Positions 51,419-58,628 of a stretch of 58,628 bases of DNA are shown piece after piece. The DNA lies in assembly GCA_013298625.1 (NCBI GenBank), contig JAAFIF010000063.1, positions 1-58,628 on the forward strand. Reading direction: 5' to 3'. The translations under genes and the position numbers were made by a program. Below the pieces are notes generated by a model. That model saw nothing but the letters and a program-made list of their open reading frames with translations. It ran no database searches and was not told the origin of the DNA. The stretch's first letter is position 1; every line of letters starts with the position of its first letter. This DNA is from Myxococcales bacterium (GTDB taxonomy: Bacteria > Myxococcota_A > Polyangia > Polyangiales > Ga0077539).

Positions 51419-53845
51419 ATGCTGCACACACGCGCGCGCTCACTGTTCTCCCTTGGATTTCCACTGGCGCTGCTCGCGGCGTGCAGCGAAGCGCCGATGC
51501 CCATGCCCGATCGCGTCGCCCCAAGCGGCGACGCAGGGGACGCAGGGACGTCGGCGATGGACGCGGCGAGCGACGGGGCGAGCAGCGACGCCGCGAGCGC
51601 GATGGACGCCGACGCATCGTCGTGTCGCGCTGTGATGTGCGGCGCGGTGTGCTGTCGCAGCGGCGAGCTCTGTCGCTACGACCAGTGCGTCCCGGACCTC
51701 GGGCGATGCTCGGCTCGAAGCGGCGACGCGGGCGCGGGGGACGCGAGCGCTGACGGCGGTTCGGGCAGCAATTGTCCTAGCGATTCGTACTGCGACGCGA
51801 TGGGATATTGCACGCCGTACGGCGTTCCCACGGATCGCACGCTCGACTCGACATGCACGACCCGCGCGATCCCCGCGCCGCTCGTGCCCGCGACGCAGTG
51901 CCTCTGGGCCATGGGCCCGATCAACGGAACGCCCGCCGTCGCCAACCTCAACGTCCCCCTCCCCGACGGAGAGCGCTCGCCCAGCATCATCGTCGCCGTT
52001 CGCGACCGCGCTGGCTCTGTGTACTCGTCGGGCGGGACGCTGCACATCTTCAACTCGCGCACGTGCGCGGTGGACTGGCGCTTGACCGCAGCCGACCAGA
52101 CCGTCGCCGCCGCAGGAACCGTGGCTGTCGGCGACCTCAACGGCGACGGCGTGTCCGAGATCGTCGCGGGCTCGGGCAGCGGCGGGGTGATCGCCTTTCG
52201 CTACGACAGCGGGACGCGACAGTGGGTCACCGCGTGGCGCGCCGCAGGCAACGCGTACACAGCCACAGCGCCCATCCTCGCCGACGTCACGGGCGACGCG
52301 CGCCCCGAGGTCATCTCGGGCATGCACGTCTGGGACAGCATGGGCAACGCGCTCGTCGCGAGCCCGCCCGTCGTCGAGTATCAGGGCTATCAACAGCCGA
52401 CGTTCGTCGTCGACACCGACAGCGACGGAGACCCCGAGCTCGTCGCCAACGGCGTGCTCTGGCGACTTGATTCTGTGGGTCGGCGCTGGGTGCAGCTCTC
52501 GACCGACCGCGGCACGCCGACGGCGGGCTTCGAGGCGATCGCGGACTTCGGAGAGTTTCCGGGGCGCGCGGGGGACGCGATGGGGCGCCCCGAAATCGTG
52601 CACTTCAACACAGCGCGGCTGCAGGTTCGCACCGTGGGCGGCGAGGCTGTGTTCACTGCGCCCGCTGCTCCGGTCGGCGGCGGCGGCCCTCCGGCGGTCG
52701 CGGACCTCGACGGCGACGGACGACCCGAGATCGTCGTCGCGGGCCGCGCGCTCGTCGCGTACGACCCGGACTGCGCGATGGGCGGTAGCCCCCGCGGAGG
52801 CCGCTGCGCCAGCGGTCGGACCGACGGAATCCTCTGGGTGCAGAGCGGCCTTCGCGACGCCTCGAGCGCGATCAACGGCGTGACGGTCTTCGACTTCGAC
52901 GGCGATGGACGCACCGAGGTCGTCGAAGCGGACGAGTGCTTCACGCGCATCTTCGACGGGACCACGGGGCGCCCGCGATGGAGCGCGCCGCGCATCTCGT
53001 GCACGTTCATCGAGATGCCCGTCGTGGCCGACGTCGACGGAGACCTCTCGGCAGAGATCGTCGTCGGGGCGAACAACCTCTGCGGCAGCGAGTGCGGACT
53101 CGCCGCGGGCGCTCCGGACCCGATTCTGCCGGGCTTCGCGTGCGTCTCGGACGACGCGTGCCCGATGGGCTCGCGCTGCGCGGGCGGGCTCTGCCGATGC
53201 ACCGCCAACGACCAATGCGGCGCAGGAAACACCTGCACCGCGCCGCTCATGGCCGACGGCATGGGCAACGTGTGTCGCAGCACGTACAACCCCAGCGTGG
53301 GGCTCAAGGTGTACGGCGACGCGCGCAACCGCTGGGTGCCCTCGCGCCCTGTGTGGAACCAGTTCGCCTACTCGATCACCAACATCGGCGACGACGGTCG
53401 CGTCCCGGATCGAACCACCATGCGCAGCAACTGGCGCACCCCGGGGCTCAACAATTTTCGCCAGAACACCCAGGGAAACCTCGGCGATCAAACCGCTCCG
53501 AACCTCACGATCGCCCCTGCGCCGGGCGGCTGCCTCGCGATGGGCGCGATGGGCGTCCAGCTGAGCGCGCGCTTCTGCAACCGAGGGACAGGCGTCGCCG
53601 GCGCCAACAGCTCGATCTCGTTCTTCTCCGTCGCGCGCGACGGGACGCGCATGCCGCTCTGCACCGCGAGCGCGATGGCTCCGGTCGCCCCGGGGACGTG
53701 CGTGGACCTGCGCTGCGCCATGCCCGTCACGCTGCCCGCAGAGAGCTCGGTCGAAGCCGAAGCCGACGCAAACGATCAAGTGCAAGAGTGCGACGAGCGC
53801 GACAACCTCCGCACGATCTACCGACCCGAAGACTGCATCGGCTGA
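51419..53845 (+). CDS. FG-GAP/VCBS-repeat lipoprotein with a CARDB-like end
   Basis: The 808-aa product has a lipoprotein signal (PLALLAAC, Cys at 22). A Ser/Asp/Ala-rich linker is followed by a small Cys-rich section (CRAVMCGAVCCRSGELCRYDQC). The middle shows FG-GAP-type calcium-binding motifs: VAVGDLNGDGVSEIVAG, ILADVTGDARPEVISG, VDTDSDGDPELVANG, VADLDGDGRPEIVVAG, VFDFDGDGRTEVVEADE and VADVDGDLSAEIVVG, so it is probably a beta-propeller with Ca-binding loops. Then comes a Cys-rich EGF-like part (CVSDDACPMGSRC...CTANDQCGAGNTC) and a final CARDB-like domain ending in QECDERDNLRTIYRPEDC. It faces outwards; the ligand is unknown. Confidence 0.85.
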   Translation: MLHTRARSLFSLGFPLALLAACSEAPMPMPDRVAPSGDAGDAGTSAMDAASDGASSDAASAMDADASSCRAVMCGAVCCRSGELCRYDQCVPDLGRCSARSGDAGAGDASADGGSGSNCPSDSYCDAMGYCTPYGVPTDRTLDSTCTTRAIPAPLVPATQCLWAMGPINGTPAVANLNVPLPDGERSPSIIVAVRDRAGSVYSSGGTLHIFNSRTCAVDWRLTAADQTVAAAGTVAVGDLNGDGVSEIVAGSGSGGVIAFRYDSGTRQWVTAWRAAGNAYTATAPILADVTGDARPEVISGMHVWDSMGNALVASPPVVEYQGYQQPTFVVDTDSDGDPELVANGVLWRLDSVGRRWVQLSTDRGTPTAGFEAIADFGEFPGRAGDAMGRPEIVHFNTARLQVRTVGGEAVFTAPAAPVGGGGPPAVADLDGDGRPEIVVAGRALVAYDPDCAMGGSPRGGRCASGRTDGILWVQSGLRDASSAINGVTVFDFDGDGRTEVVEADECFTRIFDGTTGRPRWSAPRISCTFIEMPVVADVDGDLSAEIVVGANNLCGSECGLAAGAPDPILPGFACVSDDACPMGSRCAGGLCRCTANDQCGAGNTCTAPLMADGMGNVCRSTYNPSVGLKVYGDARNRWVPSRPVWNQFAYSITNIGDDGRVPDRTTMRSNWRTPGLNNFRQNTQGNLGDQTAPNLTIAPAPGGCLAMGAMGVQLSARFCNRGTGVAGANSSISFFSVARDGTRMPLCTASAMAPVAPGTCVDLRCAMPVTLPAESSVEAEADANDQVQECDERDNLRTIYRPEDCIG

Positions 53846-53885
53846 ATCGCCATTCAGCTTCAGTGCTACGCTCCGTCCCGCACGC

Positions 53886-54725
53886 ATGACGGAGTTTCGA
53901 CGCTTTCGCGGCACCGACCGCTACCTCACCAGTGACGCGCTCGAGAGCGCGGTCAACTGCGCCCTCGCCCTCGGCCGCCCGCTGCTCGTGAAGGGAGAGC
54001 CCGGCACCGGCAAGACCCTCCTGGCCGAGTCCATCGCCGAGGCGATGCAGCTCCCGTTGCTGACCTGGCACGTCAAGTCCACGACGCGCGCGCAGGACGG
54101 CCTGTACGTCTACGACACCGTGCAGCGCTTGTACGACTCGCGCTTCGGCGACGGCGACGTGAAGGACATCCGGCAGTACATCAAGTACGGCCCGCTCGGG
54201 CAGTCCTTCGCCAGCTCGGGTCGCGTCGTGCTGCTCATCGACGAGGTGGACAAGGCCGACCTCGAGTTTCCCAATGACCTCTTGCACGAGCTCGATCGCA
54301 TGCGCTTTCGCGTGAGCGAGACGGGCGACGAGGTCGCGGCCAAAGAGCGCCCCGTGGTGATCATCACCAGCAACAACGAGAAGGAGCTGCCCGACGCGTT
54401 TCTTCGTCGGTGCGTGTTTCACTTCATCGAGTTTCCCGACAAAGAGCTCATGAAGAACATCGTGAGCGTGCACCACGCGGGGCTCGATCGTCAGCTCGTC
54501 GAGCAAGCGATGGCGGTCTTCTACGAGATCCGCGAGATGCGCGGGATCCGAAAGCGCCCCTCGACCAGCGAGCTGATCGACTGGATCGCAGTGCTCAAAA
54601 ACGCCGGGATCAACGCGGTGAAGCTCGAAAAAGAGCTGCCGTTTCTCGGCGCGCTGCTCAAGAAAGAGCAAGACCTCGCGGCGTACGCCGACCAGCTCGC
54701 GGGCGGGCGGCGCTTTCGCTCTTAG
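53886..54725 (+). CDS. MoxR-family AAA+ ATPase
   Basis: The 279-aa product has LALGRPLLVKGEPGTGKTLLAESIAEAM (Walker A at about 37-45), HVKSTTRAQDGLYVYDTVQRL, Walker B LLIDEVDKAD at about 115-124, sensor 1 IITSNNEKELPDAFLRRC and a C-terminal lid. MoxR ATPases are chaperone-like and act with VWA-domain partners; the next gene encodes one. The gap to it is 30 bases, so they form an operon. The substrate protein is not known. Confidence 0.93.
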   Translation: MTEFRRFRGTDRYLTSDALESAVNCALALGRPLLVKGEPGTGKTLLAESIAEAMQLPLLTWHVKSTTRAQDGLYVYDTVQRLYDSRFGDGDVKDIRQYIKYGPLGQSFASSGRVVLLIDEVDKADLEFPNDLLHELDRMRFRVSETGDEVAAKERPVVIITSNNEKELPDAFLRRCVFHFIEFPDKELMKNIVSVHHAGLDRQLVEQAMAVFYEIREMRGIRKRPSTSELIDWIAVLKNAGINAVKLEKELPFLGALLKKEQDLAAYADQLAGGRRFRS

Positions 54726-54755
54726 TCGCAACCGCAGTCGACCACGGCAGGCCCG

Positions 54756-55949
<1,194 letters not shown>

Positions 55950-55988
55950 GATCGCCGCTCAATCTCTCTTCGGAGGCTCTGAGTCGCG

Positions 55989-56618
55989 ATGGAAATCCTC
56001 GGTGCGGTCGTGGTCGCTCTGCTCGTCGCCGTCATGGCGATCAACCACATCAACGCCAAGTACGAGAAGGGCAAGAAGCGCGCGGACAGCGAAGGTCCGT
56101 CGGCCGAAGACCTCATCGACGCGGCGTGGGACGAGTTCGGCGGCGACGAGCCCGTCGCGCTCTTGCGCCGACGCGTCGAGCGCCTGGCCAAGGACGTCAA
56201 GCTCGAGAAGATCGGCAACAAGACCGCGGTGATCCAGTTCGCCGTGATGGCCGCGCGCGCCGAGCGCTACGACCTTCTGCCTCCCCTCGCCGAGCGCGCC
56301 GAAGGGCTCGACGAAGGCTGCGGCGAGACGCGCACGCTGCGCGCGCTGTCCGAGGCGCTGACGGGCAACGATTTCGACCGCGCCGTCGAGGCCATTCAGA
56401 ACGCGCAGTCCGCCGCTGCCGGGTGCGCGAAGTGCTCGTCGTCGATCGAGTCGAAGCTGCTCGCCGAAGAGCTCGCGATCGCCGCCGACGGACTCGAAGA
56501 GCGCTTCGCAGCCGAAGAAGCGGCGCGGCGCCCCACTGGATCTCAGCCGTCCTCCCCTGCACAGAGCAGCCCCGCATCGACGCACGGCAACCTCGCCGTC
56601 CGCGTCGTGCGTCGCTGA
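55989..56618 (+). CDS. Membrane-anchored helical protein of unknown function
   Basis: The 209-aa product begins with a transmembrane helix (MEILGAVVVALLVAVMAINHIN) and then is charged and helical (DLIDAAWDEFGGDEPVALLRRRVERLAKDVKLEK). It has a Cys pair (GCAKCSSSIESKL) and a Pro/Ser/Ala-rich C-terminus. It lies between the MoxR/VWA pair and the DUF99 gene and may form part of the same transcript. No family is recognised. Confidence 0.72.
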   Translation: MEILGAVVVALLVAVMAINHINAKYEKGKKRADSEGPSAEDLIDAAWDEFGGDEPVALLRRRVERLAKDVKLEKIGNKTAVIQFAVMAARAERYDLLPPLAERAEGLDEGCGETRTLRALSEALTGNDFDRAVEAIQNAQSAAAGCAKCSSSIESKLLAEELAIAADGLEERFAAEEAARRPTGSQPSSPAQSSPASTHGNLAVRVVRR

Positions 56619-56621
56619 GCG

Positions 56622-57206
56622 ATGAGCAAGCGCCTGCTTCCTGCAGCGGGGCGGGTGATTCGAGCGGCGGGCATCGACGACGCGCCCTTCCCGCGCAAGC
56701 CCGGGGCGAAGGTCACGGTGCTCGCCGCGTTCTGCGCGAACACGCGCTTCGACTCGCTGGTGACCACGCGCGTGCGGGCCTTCGGATGGGGCGCCACCGC
56801 TGCGATCGCCGAGGCAGTGCGAGAGAGCAGGTTCTGGCCGCAACTACACGTGCTGCTCTTGGACGGCGTCGCGGTCGGCGGGCTCAACGTGATCGACCTC
56901 GCGACGCTCAGCGAGGCCGTCGACCGGCCGTGCATCGCGGTCATGCGCAAGGCGCCGGACCTCGCGGCGATGGAGCGGGCGATTCGTCAGTACTCGCGGC
57001 CCGAAGCGAGGCTCGCGCTGCTGCGTCGCGCTGGCCCCGTGATCGAGCGCGACGGCTGGGTGTTTCAAGTGCAAGGCGCGTCGAGCGAGCTCGCGGTCGA
57101 AGCGCTCTCGCGGCTCACGGACACAGGAAACGTCCCCGAACCGCTGCGCCTCGCGCACAGGATCGGCTCGGGGTGGGTGCTCGGAGAGAGCGGGCGAAGG
57201 GCGTAG
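56622..57206 (+). CDS. DUF99 family protein
   Basis: The 194-aa product has the DUF99 layout: GIDDAPF at about 17-23, VTVLAAFCANTRFDSLVTTRVR, IAEAVRESRFWPQLHVLLLDGVAVGGLNVIDLATL (about 63-97), the PCIAVMRKAPDL strand and a C-terminal part. DUF99 proteins are mainly archaeal and have an endonuclease V-like fold; activity has not been established. It follows the 209-aa gene by three bases, so they are probably co-transcribed. The multi-TM gene converges from the other strand 44 bases away. Confidence 0.82.
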   Translation: MSKRLLPAAGRVIRAAGIDDAPFPRKPGAKVTVLAAFCANTRFDSLVTTRVRAFGWGATAAIAEAVRESRFWPQLHVLLLDGVAVGGLNVIDLATLSEAVDRPCIAVMRKAPDLAAMERAIRQYSRPEARLALLRRAGPVIERDGWVFQVQGASSELAVEALSRLTDTGNVPEPLRLAHRIGSGWVLGESGRRA

Positions 57207-57250
57207 CGAGCTTCAGAGCGTCCCACACTGAAGTCGCGCGCAGCTCGCGC

Positions 57251-58333
57251 TCACGCCCAGACGCCCTGCTCGATCTCGTTGTTGCCCTGCGCGGCGCGGG
57301 CCATGTAGACGCTGCGAACCATCAGCACGGCGATCGCGACGAGGACCGCGCCGACGGTGAAGGCGAGTCCGATCGCGCCCTCACCAGCGCGCGCTTCGGC
57401 GGCGCCAAACGGGAGGTAGAAGAGCATCGCTGCGCAGCCCGCGACGATGTACGACTTGCGGTCGAGCTTGACGCCGGCGGCGATGACGCCCATCGCGGCG
57501 AGGAGCCACGGCAGCGCCATCCCGGACTCGCGGTCGATCATGATGATGCCCGCGATGCCGAGGGGAAGAATGCCCACGGTGTGCACCCAGAACGCGGGGT
57601 CGAAGCGCGAGGTGCGCGTCGCGCGCTGCAGGACAAACGCGCCCGCGAGGATCACGACCGACGCGAACACGAGCATGACCGAGGCTTCGTTGTCGTTGAC
57701 CGAGCCGCCGTTGGAGCGCTCGTAGATCTCGGCCATGTTCACGATGGCAGCGAGCACGGCGACAGCGCCGGCGCTCGCGGTGGCGGGGATCTTCGAGAGC
57801 CACCCGATCGCGACAGCGCCAGAGAGCATGGCGACGTCACCGGCGAGGTAGGCGAGCTGCTGGTGCACGGCGTGCGTGCGATAGTCGATGCCCGTCGCGC
57901 CGTACGAGTACACTTCGTAGGTCGAGCGAAACGCGTCGGGAAACACCAGCGTCCCGACGAGGCCCGCGCCGAGGCCCCAGCACCAAAGGGCCGCGCCGGC
58001 GGCGGCGATTCCGGTGGGAGCTTTGCCGAGGCCGTAGCGGCGGCTGAGCAGCGACGCGCCGAGCAAGCCGACGATGGCGACGATGCTGTAGACGACGGTC
58101 TCAGCCGCGCGGCCGCGGTGCATGTTGGCCAGCGCGAACATGGCGGGGAAGAACGCGATTCCACCGACGACGACGCTCTGCACGACGCTGAGCCACGAGA
58201 GGTCCGGCGCGTTCGCCGACTGCCCCATCGCGCGCGAGATCGAGAGGACCTCTTGCATTTGCGTCTCGTTGATCACCTTGCGACGAACGGCTTCGAGCAG
58301 GTGGTGCTCTTGAACGAAGACTTGATTTCTCAT
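57251..58333 (-). CDS. Multi-transmembrane protein of unknown function (DUF2157-like N-terminus)
   Basis: The 360-aa product starts MRNQVFVQEHHLLEAVRRKVINETQMQEVLSISRAMGQ; AGAGG lies about 9 bases before the ATG. At least nine hydrophobic segments follow, including VVQSVVVGGIAFFPAMFALAN, VVYSIVAIVGLLGASLLS, WCWGLGAGLVGTLVFP, ASAGAVAVLAAIVNMAEIY, VMLVFASVVILAGAFVLQ, GILPLGIAGIIMIDRE and IGLAFTVGAVLVAIAVLMV. The N-terminal cytoplasmic helix resembles DUF2157 proteins. It is probably an inner-membrane protein; transport or scaffolding cannot be distinguished. Confidence 0.8.
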   Translation of the reverse strand: MRNQVFVQEHHLLEAVRRKVINETQMQEVLSISRAMGQSANAPDLSWLSVVQSVVVGGIAFFPAMFALANMHRGRAAETVVYSIVAIVGLLGASLLSRRYGLGKAPTGIAAAGAALWCWGLGAGLVGTLVFPDAFRSTYEVYSYGATGIDYRTHAVHQQLAYLAGDVAMLSGAVAIGWLSKIPATASAGAVAVLAAIVNMAEIYERSNGGSVNDNEASVMLVFASVVILAGAFVLQRATRTSRFDPAFWVHTVGILPLGIAGIIMIDRESGMALPWLLAAMGVIAAGVKLDRKSYIVAGCAAMLFYLPFGAAEARAGEGAIGLAFTVGAVLVAIAVLMVRSVYMARAAQGNNEIEQGVWA

Positions 58334-58495
58334 CGGATGGACCTCTCGTAAGGGACGCAGCAGGATCGAACGTCGGGGTCGTCGAGTATCTTCCCGCGCG
58401 TGGCGCTGTGACACCAGCAGGTGGGGTGCGCCTTGGGACGCTTCAGGAGCGCGATTGTTTTGTGCTTCGCGCTTTGCACAAACGCGGCCAGAGGA
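58334..58495. other. Intergenic region upstream of the multi-TM gene
   Basis: I see no gene here. The short plus-strand frame 58408-58590 runs into the partial gene on the other strand and looks like a shadow. Confidence 0.5.
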
Positions 58496-58628
58496 TCACT
58501 CGTACACGAACAGCGTCGCGTCGTGCTGCGAGCCTGCGTACAGCTGGCCTCGGTACACGGCGAGCGGGCTCGCGCAAAACGCGTCGTTGACAGGAAAACC
58601 CCTGCCTCGGTTGAATACTGGTGCGGGC
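58496..58628 (-). CDS. Secreted beta-repeat protein, C-terminal end only
   Basis: The minus strand is open from the window end to a TGA at 58496-58498, giving about 44 residues: an NRGRGFPVNDAF segment, then LAVYRGQLYAGSQHDATLFVYE. The YxGxLYAGSxxxATLxVY pattern is that of a propeller or Kelch-like blade. The gene starts outside the window. It lies upstream of the multi-TM gene on the same strand. Confidence 0.6.
   Translation of the reverse strand, partial: PAPVFNRGRGFPVNDAFCASPLAVYRGQLYAGSQHDATLFVYE

Noticed and set aside
58408..58590. Short plus-strand frame at the end of the window
   Set aside because: It lies over the partial minus-strand gene and has no RBS or motif.

Overview
The window is a high-GC (roughly 70%) bacterial chromosome segment, most likely from Myxococcota (Polyangia / Sandaracinaceae-like). 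The clues are two proteins with MYXO-CTERM-like C-terminal sorting signals (Cys-rich Gly-Cys motif, hydrophobic stretch, Arg cluster), many lipoproteins with Asp/Ala/Pro-rich linkers, Hanks-type Ser/Thr kinases preceded by a zinc ribbon or followed by AAA/TPR regions, and many secreted proteins of unknown role. Genes are tightly packed and often convergent, sometimes with overlapping or abutting stop codons (for example 13642-13645 and 46057/46058).

Layout: 1-6.4 kb holds envelope genes: a partial surface protein, a lipoprotein with three LCCL domains, a small secreted protein, a membrane/TPR-like protein, and a translationally coupled GH25 muramidase plus AmpG-like permease. 6.5-10.8 kb holds a UvrD/PcrA helicase, a mono-haem lipoprotein and an alpha/beta hydrolase. 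10.8-12.2 kb has no gene but carries a large imperfect inverted repeat and a tandem hairpin array. 12.2-19.8 kb holds a NAGPA-type phosphodiester glycosidase, several unknown envelope genes and a nucleoside-salvage cluster (pgeF, punA, cdd). 20-22 kb is an atpD-atpC pair without the rest of the ATP synthase operon. 22-23.8 kb is a two-gene, translationally coupled ABC/SMC-like ATPase plus TOPRIM/DUF4276-like module that resembles anti-phage systems. 24.5-30.8 kb holds two large Ser/Thr kinases. 30.9-35.4 kb holds a propeller lipoprotein and a fatty-acyl-AMP ligase. At 35.4 kb is a 73-nt tRNA with a UAA (Leu) anticodon that lacks the long variable arm expected of tRNA-Leu. 35.6-46 kb holds small lipoproteins, a TPR protein, an Lhr-type helicase and a second copy of the dispersed repeat beside a MYXO-CTERM lipoprotein. 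46-58.6 kb holds mfd, an RlmM-like methyltransferase with a charged repetitive N-terminus, an FG-GAP lipoprotein, a MoxR ATPase/VWA pair, a DUF99 protein, a multi-TM protein and the 3' end of another secreted protein.

The most notable items are the ATPase/DUF4276-like pair (21992-23775), the short-variable-arm UAA tRNA (35419-35491), the dispersed repeat family (11281-11710 and 43450-43790), the coupled muramidase/permease pair and the isolated atpDC pair. All functional calls rest on motifs read by eye; no database search was run.
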